Shown here piece by piece: positions 42,824 to 54,400 of a stretch of 64,000 nt of DNA. Both the position numbers and the translations under genes were made by a program. Below the pieces are notes generated by a model. The model saw only the letters and a list, made by a program, of their open reading frames with translations. It ran no database searches and was not told the DNA's origin. Numbering within the stretch: position 1 is the stretch's first letter; each line of letters opens with the position of its first letter. The DNA comes from Trissonchulus latispiculum (taxonomy: Eukaryota; Nematoda; Enoplea; Enoplida; Ironidae), in assembly GCA_030248195.1 (NCBI GenBank), contig JASAND010012457.1, positions 94,494 to 158,493 on the forward strand, in the 5' to 3' direction.

Positions 42824-43918
42824 TCAACAGTTAGCAACAACAGATGCCAACATTAACGGCATCGTTATTACACTGGAAAATCCAACATACATGCTGACAA
42901 TTAACATCCAGAACAGCGCTGTCTTAGACAGGGGCAGATTGATCGGATCAATTAGGATCAACAGTTGCCAAGGAAGCCAGACAGCCGAATGTGTAACACA
43001 AAAGACGGCCAACTTCCTTCGAAGAGCCAGTGACTGTTTCAGTCGTAGATATTTTTGCCAGGCTCTTTCTCGTGCGGAAGCCACCGATTTTCGTCCCATC
43101 CCCGTGAACGCGATCATGGCCGGACTATCGCCCAACAACGATGGATAGATTGCCCGATCGCCGAGACCACTGCTACTCGATCCCTGGTGAGATCCGATGC
43201 GAAGCCAAGAGGGAAGACTTAGACGAGGACTGCTGCTAGATGGCTGCGACTCCGCTTTTGTCGCCTCCAGCTCTGCCGCTTTTCCCATACCCAGCGGCTG
43301 AACCACAATTCGGCTCAGCAGAATGCGTTGCCGCAGTTTCATTCTCAGACGCCACATTAGCCCGAATGAGGTCACAGTTGGCGTCACATAGGCGCAGACA
43401 AACAGGAATGCCACATATCCAATCCCAGTTCGCTTGTAGAGCCCTGTGCACCAGTAGACCACTTCTGTGATGACCACACTCTTGCCCAGAGGAATCACAA
43501 AACAGGTGACGGGAATGAAAATGATGCAGAAAATCGATGGCTCACTCATGAACGGGTTTGAGCCCGGATCACTGATGGATCGATACTGATCAATAATCAG
43601 AGCCAATATGAAAAATAGTTGTATATAGACGGACCAAACCAACAAAATAGGTACCAACTGCCACAGCGGCTTCCCGCCTTCCCAATCTGGCAGAAAATAT
43701 TGGCTGAAATTGGCTGGCAAAATGATCAGTGTCTGAGTCAGTGTCAAAATGCCCAAAATACTGGCTTGAAAGATGACCTGTGATGACAGATCTTCACGAC
43801 GCTTGTACGTAATAACGAATAAATAGACGGTACAGAATGTTCCCAGTAGCGCCAAAACGGTTGAGAAAAAGACCAAATATTGGTTGCAGAACATTTCTGC
43901 GTTCAGAAAAAACCTCAT
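42824..43918 (-). CDS. Seven-transmembrane receptor (rhodopsin-like GPCR), single exon
   Basis: 364 residues from ATG 43916-43918. Seven hydrophobic segments are visible: YLVFFSTVLALLGTFCTVYLF, a TM2 segment around VIFQASILGILTLTQTLIIL, LLVWSVYIQLFFILALII, IIFIPVTCFVIPL, a TM5 segment around YVAFLFVCAYVTPTVTSFGL, then after a long Ser/Arg-rich third cytosolic loop (about 110 residues) LAVFCVTHSAVWLPWQLLIL and a last one. The end of TM3 reads IIDQYRS, a DRY variant. TM6 has a CxxxxxWLPW block like CWxP. The TM7 NPxxY position is degraded (SSVITMPLML). A peptide- or amine-type class A receptor at the cell surface, coupled to G proteins, is likely; the ligand is unknown. Confidence 0.75.
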   Translation of the reverse strand: MRFFLNAEMFCNQYLVFFSTVLALLGTFCTVYLFVITYKRREDLSSQVIFQASILGILTLTQTLIILPANFSQYFLPDWEGGKPLWQLVPILLVWSVYIQLFFILALIIDQYRSISDPGSNPFMSEPSIFCIIFIPVTCFVIPLGKSVVITEVVYWCTGLYKRTGIGYVAFLFVCAYVTPTVTSFGLMWRLRMKLRQRILLSRIVVQPLGMGKAAELEATKAESQPSSSSPRLSLPSWLRIGSHQGSSSSGLGDRAIYPSLLGDSPAMIAFTGMGRKSVASARERAWQKYLRLKQSLALRRKLAVFCVTHSAVWLPWQLLILIDPINLPLSKTALFWMLIVSMYVGFSSVITMPLMLASVVANC

Positions 43919-43933
43919 CCTAATCGAGTTCAC

Positions 43934-45484
43934 TTGAAGTTGGTAAAGGTTTTAGGATGTTGCTTGGTCTTCTGCCCAATTGAATCAAAGTGTGGCTTGT
44001 TCTCAAATGGTATCAGATACGAACTGAGCCACTATGCGGGTGTAAAAGTAAAAGTTTGGGACACTTTTCTTCTATCGGGAAAGACCTCAAAGGGTGATGA
44101 AAGGTTCCTTTAATTTGTTATAAGCGGCGACCACAATTGAACCCTTGTAAATTCCGAAAGCTAAATTGAAAGAAAATCAGCTCTAATGTCATTGTTCCTA
44201 TCTCGCCATGTCGGTTCAACATGTCTGCCACTTGTCCACTTCTAATGGAGTTAGCACAAAAGCCAAATTAGTGGTAGTGTCTGATGGTAAATTAAATAGA
44301 AATAAATACGTCTTCGCTGAAGCAACAGGAAATGTTAAGCTCTTGATACAAAAACAAGCAGCAAGGATCATAACCGAAATTCGAAATCGAAATTCCATAA
44401 ACACCTCCTGGCAAACTTGCACCTGCCCTTTTCAAACGCCTACGTGGATTCACATATCAGCTTGTTTGGTTTATTTTATCTTATTTTATAAGATTCTAGT
44501 TTATCCTAACTTAGTTTATCTAACTCTAGTTTATCCTTCTGCCAAAATCAGTTTTATTGTGATACAAACATGTAGATAGTTAAACAAAATAAAAGTGACG
44601 AAAAATAATTAACAATATAATAAGATGGCTAGTGACGCATGTATGCGGCAGTACAAAAATGGCAGTATAAGACAAAATATTGCTATAAACTAAATTCGAT
44701 GAATGCAAACAAATATGTAGTGTTATATAACCTTTATCTTACAATTACAACACGGGATTTCTTTAAAGATTTCGTTGGAAATTTTCTTTTAGAGTTTCTT
44801 TAAAGAACACATTGGATTACAATTTTTGTCAATGTAAACTTGTTCATGTTCATGTAAAGCTGAATCAAGCGGATTAAAATGAACTAGTTTAAACCGACCC
44901 TATTTTAAACCACTGTTTAAACGAGTTAATTTTAATCCCATCAATCCGCGGTTAAAGAAACAGCGATTACAAATTCTAATCGTCCAACTTTTAATCCGTT
45001 TAATTGAGGATTAAAACTATTTTTAGTTGAAAATTGAACGGATTGAAAAATTAACCCATAAAGAAACAGCGATTAAGCAGGTCTGATTAAAATTAACACG
45101 ATATTTTAATCCAAAATAAGATTAAAGAAACAGACATAAATTAAAATTTAATCGTTCGCCCAATTGCTCTCATTTCGTCACCAGTGTTGGTGGCTTTTCC
45201 CGCAACCCCCCGTCGTGAAGCGAAGATATCTTGTCTGCTTTGGCCCTCAAAAGGGAAACAGGTATATTTTTCAACACACAGTTTACACAATGAAAAGATT
45301 GGCATATTTGTGTATGCTTCTAATGACAAACTGGTAACTCGCCGGTATAATAAGTTTTGAAAATTATAATAAAATTACATTTTGATAACAAACAAATAAA
45401 CTGGTATCTAATTTTAAACGTTTGAGACAGCAGCAAAAACTTGCTAATCCAAAAAATAATATTTATACACAACTACTGCAAAAG
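43934..45484. other. Intergenic region; degenerate inverted-repeat words
   Basis: No gene found. From 44750 to 45130 words such as AAAGAAACAGCGATTA and GATTAAAAT recur in both orientations, suggesting a decayed fold-back element. Confidence 0.4.
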
Positions 45485-48400
45485 TCAATGAGCATGTTGG
45501 CAGCAGTGTTCCAGTTTCCATTTTAAGTGGTCCATTTCCTTTTTGACGTCTTCGTACTTTCGACGCAGAGTACTCAGCTCTTGGCTTTGAACTTCCCTGA
45601 AACAAACAAAGTATAAAAAGCTTCGAGTGTGTCGAATGTCCAATTCGAACTTAAACTTTGCCTTACTCGCCATAAACGATTTCAGCCCATCAAATAGAGA
45701 CTATATATTACCGATACTAAAGCTATATACGCAGGGTCCTGTTGCAGAATATTCTCCTCATTAGTCTCCTAGAAAAATGCTTAGGACAATGCCTACGACC
45801 TGCTCATAAGGAAATGAGACCTCCTACCCGTTTCAAAGGCATCTACTTAGTTGGCGCTACTTCTACGTAACTTAGGATAAAAATCAGGGGTCGATGTTAT
45901 CAAAGAGCCCAAATCCGGGTTTCAAGCAAAACCTGGGTTAAAATTGGGTTGTCAAGCCAAACCCGGTGGAATCAAAGTTGGGTTAAAACTGTATTTTTGC
46001 AACCCAGGTTTCATAACTGGGTTTTGGGTTAATTGGGGTAAAACCATACATGTGCTTGGGGGGGTTTGGGGGGTTTCACCCCGCCAGACCTGGACCTCCC
46101 CCCCAGAGAGGTCCCTCACGCCCCCTAGAATCCAGATTTATCCGGTTTTTTGGGCAAAAAACCGAAAAATCAGGTTTGCCGGCGGCTTTTGGCCGCCGGC
46201 TCACCCCCCTCAGAACTTTCCCTCCTGCACATGTCTGGTAAAAACTAGGGCTAAACTGGGGTTAAAATGGCCAAATCTCAACCCTACTTGATGAGGAGGG
46301 TTGAGCCTGAAACCCGGGTTTTATTCTATGTATGTAATTTATGGGTTTCGCTCGTGGGACCCTCTTCTCCATTAGTTCCAAAAATAAGGACAAAACAGCA
46401 CAGCTATTCCTGGGGTTAATTATTCTGGATTTTAGGGTTAGCTCAGGGTTAACTCCAATAAAGTAGGGTTTACGAAACCCAACCCAAAAATTGCTGGATA
46501 ACATTGGATTAACCCCAGGGTTAACTCAACCCCATAATTTCTGGGTTAATCCTAAAAAGGGCAAAACCCGGGTTTTAGAAACCCAAGTTTGATAACATCG
46601 GCCCCAGGAGTTATGGACAGCAGCATCACTCCTATATAGTTTATCAAAAGCTTTTGAATCCCAATTCTCCTGAGTGACCACCCGTCTGATTTTGGAACAT
46701 GGTCCTGAATACTTTATCGACTTCTATTCGACTCCCGAAACGACACGAAGTCACAAACTCACAGTTTGATAGTTTTTTCTGTCAATCTTTCCCGCAATGA
46801 AGAAATTTCACTGTAAAGCTGTTGTGCAGGCAAGGAAATCTAAAACACCAAAATAGAATAGAATACACATTCTGAAAATATTAAAAATATAGAACATTTT
46901 CAAAATGTGCATTCTATTATGAAACTAATTTACAAAATTAACCCAAATTTACAAAGTTTCTACAAAGGCAAGAAGTATTTATGTAGGTAAGTAGGTATTT
47001 ATATGACAGGGATATGTGAAACACTAAAACGCTACATTTTTATCAGGTTGCCGGCTTTGAGCCAATTGCCTTTCCAGTTGTCGGATCGATTCCTGTTCCT
47101 GTAAAGATTTTATTCGGGCCGTTTCAATCTCACAGGCCAATTCTTCTGACTTCAGCTGGGCCTACAAAAGCCAGAACAATTAATAATTACACAAAAATTC
47201 AAACTATCTTGATCAACAACCGTTTAGGTTATGTGGGCCATAACCGTTTAGATGCAAGAAGGCATTTTTTCTCAAAAAGAGTAGCCAAGTATTGGAACTC
47301 TCTCCCCGAAAATGTCGTATATTCTTCATCTGTCGCTTCTTTTAAACACTGCATTCGAAACTTCACATTTTCTGTTGGTCCAGGAGATCGGGTAATTGCA
47401 GTCGACCATCGGCCCAACCCGTCTCCCTCCAGTCCTCATAATGATCAAGAGTTTATATATAATACCAAGAGTAAGACACTCAGCTCTTCCTAATAGAATA
47501 AGCATGCGAGATGCTCGAAACATTAAGGCCGAAATCTCGGGGGGGGCTTCTCAGCACTCAGCATGTAAACATACAACGTTGACATTTTTAAAAACGGCAA
47601 ATTAAATACTATAACTTGAGCTAGGAAAATAGTACAGCATTAATTTTTATATCATTATGTTGCGTACAACAAGGTCTTTTTAACGATATAAAAATTATAT
47701 AGTTCGGTTCAGGTAAGGTAAGGTAAAAGGTAACCCCCGGAGAATTCTCCTACCCTTGTCAGGGTCTAGGGTGCCGGTGCTCATCCCCGGATACACAGCC
47801 CTTGAGCCAGGAGTGTCACCTCGAATGATGACTACAACCGTGGAGGAGGGGCCAGCTCCTCAAGGTTCAGGTAATCCCTCATAAATCCAGCAACAACGTA
47901 AGGCATTTCTAAGAAATGATGAAATTCTCAGAATTTTCGTGGCAAGGATGCTTTATTGTCGGTTTTGTAAGAGATTACCTAAACCGCACTATATAATTTT
48001 TATATCGTTAAAAAGATCTCGTTCTACGCAACATAATGATATAAAAATTATTGCTGTACGGCTTTCCTAGCTCAAGTTATAGTATATAATTTGTCGAAAA
48101 CGCCCGTTATTAAAAAATGTCAGCGTTGTATGCTTTACACGCTCAGAAGCCCCCCCCCCGAGATTTCGGCCTTAATGTTTCGAGCATCTTCCAAGCTTAT
48201 TCTATTGGGAAGAGCTGAGTGTCTTACTCTTGGTATTATAAACTCTTGCAATGATTAATATCTTGCTCTGTTGGTTAGTCACGGCAGTGTTGGGCGCGGG
48301 CCGCGGGTACCCGCGGGGCGGGGCGGGGCGGGCCAAAAATTAGTACCCGCAGTGGCCCGCGCGGGCCTATGCGGGCCGATTTTTTGTGAGACAGGGTAAG

Positions 48401-51400
48401 AAAGTTTGAATTTTTCACGAATTCTAACATTATAATGGAACTTTTCCTCATTGAAATATATTTTGTCTTCCTTATCTTCCTTTTCCCACTTCTCTTTTCC
48501 TTATAATTTTGAATATTACTCATTTACCATTTTCTGCAGCTAATAAGCGGCGCTTGGTCTTGGTGGACTCGATTTATTCAAATTGAAAGCAAGTGTTTAC
48601 GATCTTTGTCTGCTCTTGCCACCTTAGGCCGTGTTACCCTATTTTTTAATAGTTATCAATTTATCAGCGTTGGTTGGTTGGTCGAGTTGGTCGGTTCCTT
48701 TAGAGCGTCGTTTGCAAACGAAGTAGTTCTCTCAAATTTCAGAATTGGAAAGAGATTTAGTTTTGCTTACAAGGAAACATTTTACTCGCGACATAAAACA
48801 AGCAAAGGTATTTTCCAGCTTTTCAGACAGACCAGTTAAATTACAGACTGCACTGACAGTCTTTAAACACCAATTTCTCCTTTGACTTGACCAATGAGAA
48901 TTTTGTGTGTTCATAACACGTAAACAGCAAATTTTAGATGTTTTAAATTTGCTAAATTTCTGCACTTTAAGCATACTGTCACACAGAAAACGTTTTGTTG
49001 GGTTTAAAAACCCGGACCCATCTTAGTGGACAATTGGCCATTTGACGAAATTGAAAATTTGGCTTGAATTTTACTTGATTTCGGTCACCTGGGCAACACA
49101 TAGAAAGATAGATAAAAGGTAAAATTCATACCGCATTGACCAGGAGGCTCTACTGAGCTAAGAATTGCATGAATCTTCCTTTTGCTGCTATAAAAAATTT
49201 ATCTTGAAATTTGGGTCTTTTCTCGGACATGGAGTTTTCCCCACCGAGTCTAGGTAATCCCCAGGTCGCACCACAGGCCGGCACTACAGTCAAATCGCAC
49301 ATGCCACCGCAAAATTTAATACATATCCTCTGTGTAACTGTAACTGTAATTCGTTTTGGGCAATGTTTTCCAGTAGTTTAGTATGGCACTTCAAAATTCA
49401 CCGAAATTTTCAAAGTCCCAAGAAAATAGCTGAGAAGCAGCGGGGGGGGCTACAATAATACAGTCGCTAGGCCAAAATTCTTACATTAGAAGGCAACAAA
49501 AATTTGAAAAACGCACAACTGCAGCCATATGAATGCTTTTCAAAACAACAATCGCGCTTATATGGCAGTTTCTATGGAAAAACGACGAATAATCAATGAA
49601 AGTAGCAATTATTTAATGCTATGATGCTTGCATAACCTAAATTTAGTTGCGGGCCGCCGCGGGCGGAATTTTATTGATGCGGGCCGCGGGCCGGCCCTGT
49701 GCGGGCCAAAAATCTGAGCGCGGGCTGCGGGGCGGGTGCGGGCCGCAAATTTCGGCCCGCGTCCAACACAGTTACGGTATCATGTGCTGGTTATATCTTA
49801 TTCCTTACTAATACTTTTAATCGTTATTGGCATGTGTTGGCTGGTATTGAACTCATTCATTCATTCATTTAACAACAAGAAGCAAGAGTAAGCTAATAAA
49901 TCGATAGACAAGCACAGGCAAGCTACTCCCTAAATTTAAATTCAATAAAGTGAGTAACTAACTGTTTGGTCTCTGACTTCATTTTTCTGAATTCTAGATT
50001 TACTTACCTTTAGCAAGTCAGCCTTATTGGAGGAAATCTGATTTGCTAATGCTGATTTTTCCATTTCCAGCTTGTTGACTAAATCTCGAGTTTGTAGCAA
50101 CTCATTTTGCAGGCTTGAGTTCTCCAGTTGAAGATCCCGAATGATCTGTTGCATATCGAGAAGTGACGCCTGAAGACTGGATAGTTTATCACGTAGCATT
50201 TCCTGTTCGACGGATAACTGAAAATTAAGATTAAGCTTCAATACAGAAATAACACGCCGCATATATATGAAGATAAAAATACACGATAGAACGGATCAAA
50301 TGAAACTAAGCCTAACACAAAGACCTCACTGAATCGACGACTTGAATTAAATTAGACGTCCTACACTTCATAAATTAAATTAAATTAAATTTAAAAGTTG
50401 GAGGAGGCAGAAGCGTCTCTCTAATCTGTCACTGTCACTCGTTCGACTGCGCCGAGAGTGGGGTCCATCGTTAAGGCGTCGATGTAGTAAACCGACGATT
50501 ATGGGCCCGATCCTAACCTCAGGCTGAGATGCATGCATGCACCCATTTCGTTCGTTCTGTCATTAGCCTTATTACAGTCTCAGCAAGAAAACTGCTGGAA
50601 AAGATAGTAAAATGAAGGTGCAGAAATCAGAGAGAAGAAATAGGTGATGGAACCCAGGAAAATTAACAGTTGGAGCAAAAAAATAGCTAGCTTCACCAAT
50701 CGCTTACTAGCTTGACTCAATATTTCAGACGGAGTCACAAAAGTCAAGCCACAAATGCACTGTAAGCAGCATAATTTCCTTTCGTCCACACACCTAAATC
50801 ACTGTATTAGTTTCCCTTTGTACCTGTTGCCTAAGTCGATCGAAATCTGCAGTCTGTAAGTGAGTGAATCTGGGAAGCCGAGAAATTGGAGGAGGTAAAC
50901 GTTCAGAAACAATGGTACTGGACCGTTTCGGCTGAAGAGTTGCATATTCACTGGCAGCATTTTGATATTCCTCCACAATAGCACTTCTTTCATCTTCCTA
51001 AACAAAAACACCTATTATATACTAAAAGCTTCTGTGTTCGTTGATCGAAAAACAGCCAGCGAGCAATTTTCCGGCTCCAGTTCAAGCTTCAAGTTTCTTA
51101 GGGTCAGAGAAATGACAAAGGTTCTGTTTGCAGAGTTTAGAGACCAAAGAACCTGCCAATTACCATAAAGTGATTTGTGTAGCTTTGAAGTTTTATTTAC
51201 ACAAAGGTAACTTGTCGATGCCATAAATAACTAAGAATAATTTGCCTTAAAATGTAATTCTTGCTTTCCGTTTGCATTCACTCCGGAAATTAAATACACA
51301 AAATACTGTATTTCACTCCCTTAGCACGAAACTTTTAACTAATTGGCTATTGGAATATGAGTGTGTAGCGCTTCATCCAAGTGCTGGTGGATCGAGACAA

Positions 51401-54400
51401 CAGAGGGCAAGGCACCGTGTACAGTTGAAACAAGAGAAAGGAGGTAGGAGGTTTAGCGCTTAAAGCAAGAAATTGTCCCGAGCGGGGATAGAACTTCCGA
51501 TCTCGATTCAAATTAGTTAAACACTACGCTACCATGAACTAAACACTCAACTCCTTGGTAGACAGCCGTTTGCCTCTGTGACTTTCGAGCCGCCTTACCG
51601 ACGAATGTTAGGAGAGTACTACACCCAACACTGTCACTTTAGACTTGAAACGGATGAGTAAGAACTGTGTTAAAGATAAAATTAAGAACCCAGAGGATTG
51701 CGGACGACGGGCACGGTGATGGTCATTTTAATGAACTTCCGGGCCACTGGACATATGTACGTGTTACATTACACCTATGCAGTTGCATGTTTGTGTATTA
51801 TCAAGAGTACATAATAACTAAGAGTGTGACAAGCGCAGCACTCTTAGCTATCAGGCTGGGACATCATCTGTACGATAACGGCCTACACCCCCCCACAAAT
51901 CAGACCCCAGTGACCCCCCACAAAACAGACCCTTGTGGATTGCACTAGGGTCTGATTTGTGGGGGGTCATTTCACTAGGGTCCATTTTGTGGGGGGGGGG
52001 GTCATTTCACTAGGATCTGATTTGTGGGGGGGTCAAATCCACTACGGTCTGTTTTGTGGGGGGGGGGGGTGGTTGACTAGGGTCTGTTTTGTGGGGGGGG
52101 GGTTACTGGGGTCTGATTTGTGGGGGGGGGTAGGACGTTATCGTGCAGATGATGTCCCCAGCCTGACAGCTAAGAGTGCTGCGCTTGTCACACTCTTAGT
52201 TATTATGTATTCTTGGTATTATGAAGCTAATGAAATTCAGGATAAGGAAACTAGTGTTGTTGACTGATAAAATCTGATTGCTAAAGCTTGGTAAAATCTA
52301 TTTTGAATTAAGATTAATAAAGTTAACGCATAAACAAGTAAATTTCAGCTAGCTAAGCTTGGCCAATGGCCAAAGAACGGCCAAAGGCTTAGGGCCAACG
52401 AACAAACAACGGCCAACGGATATCGGCCAACTATTGGCTGGGCAAAGTCAAACTCCGGCCAAACCAAGCCAAGCCAACAAGGAAAATTTCAGTCAATCCC
52501 AACACTAATGGAGCGGTTGCGTTTCTGGAACTAAGATAAGTCCAAATGTTTTTGTATTGATCGTAAATGATTTAAAGAAACGTAAATCCATTTTAAACAA
52601 TAAATTTGAGACCTGCAAAAGTTGAAGTAACAAAATTGAGCGGTTAGCTATGAAGGGTTTAGAAAATAACATATTTTGGACGGATTCTGAAATGGTGTTC
52701 GTTGTGCGAACAGCTTTCTTTAAGGTGCTGGTTCGGGTTCGTGTATTTTTGGACTTTAAAAGCGCAATTGTTGAAATTCATTCAAATTTGCTACATTTAC
52801 ATCATTTAGCCTACAAAAACATTTTAGAAAAGTCGCGGCGTCCAAATTTGAGTATTGGAGAAATTAGACTTAATCCGCCATAACTTGCACTGTGGCCATC
52901 CTACGCTGACAAGTTTATAGTCATTCGAATCCTCTCACCTTGACCTACAACTTTGCTCTTAAGCGTATTTTTCGATTCCTTGCGGTTCAAGAGATAACAG
53001 GGAAAATTCATTTTCGAGGTCCAAAACTGACCATTTTTCGAAAAATCAAATATTGCAAAATTCCAGCAGCTTCAACAGCACTGGTCCGTCGGTCAAGTAT
53101 TGTCCATATTTGTGGTCCTAAAGGACATGTTATGCCCAATGGAGAGCTCTCTGCGGCATCCCTGCCCAAGCACAGCAACGAAAATGTGAAATTTTGTAAA
53201 TGGCAACCAGATTGTTTTGAACACGGATTTCTCTCAACTCATGCAAGCAATTAGAAAGCGGCTTTACACACACATTTTTGGGACAATTGTAGAGGGCTAT
53301 TTTTCAGGGTTTTGCGTTTAGTCGTTTTGTTCGGGAGAAATACGCATCCAAACTTGAATATTTGAAAGAAAATTACACAAAATTTATATTTTTCTCGAAA
53401 TATCAAGCTTGTTTCTTCATTAAACAATTTCAGAAAAAATTGCCCTCGGGAAGACGTTTCTTTTGAAGCCTGTACTGGCCGCTTTTCTTTAGCTTTCCTA
53501 CACTTCGAGAAATCCGTGTTCAAAAATTGTGTTTGTGTTATCGCATGTCCAAGTCGAACAGTAGAATTGCAACAGCTGTAATTTATTTAGTTGTAATTAG
53601 CACATTCTAAGCTTTAAAATGATATAAAAATTGTCGTTAAACTCCAAAAATTGAGTAAATTACAGTCTTTCAAAATTTGCTGCAAATGCCAGAACCAGCA
53701 CCTTAAATTTTGAAAAACACTTATCTGATGATACCACATCTTATTTGCTACTTTTTGTGTTTTGAAGGTAGAATTTGTAGTGTTACATTCAACTTGATAG
53801 CAACACGGGGATCCAGTCTCATAGCGACTGGATGGAATGGAGATGGAGTGGGAATGTCAGGACAGGACATGGACACAGTCCATGGTGAAATCTTTGACAA
53901 AACACCAGCTAAGTGAAATGACTTGTTGATGGTTACTTAGGTGCCTTTGGAAGTGCAAGATTGTAGAGTGCAACACTGGAACACAGCCCCCTGTGTCGCA
54001 GCTGCATTTCAATCGCAGGAAGACTATTTAGTTTGATGCTAGTTTGATGATACTTTGAAACAGCATTTCACACTGGCAGGCAAAGATCAATGCTTTTGGA
54101 TACGCGTCTTATGATCTTTGTATTTAGTTGCTCAGACCGCATTTACCTACTTTCCTATGCTAGAGCTCGCCATCCCCTCCCTCCCCCCTTTCTACAGCCT
54201 ATTTTGTCAACGAGCAGGCACGTATATTTCAATTTCAGCCATCTTAGTTGCTATTATTATATACCAAGCGGGGGGCAGTAGTTATCGAATAACAATTATT
54301 ACCCTGGTCGTGACTGAAATAACCGCATGGTAGTTTTGCCTGGAGATTATGTTTCTATCCGTGATCTTATAGTCTCTCCGCCTCCTGATTGCAGTCTGCG

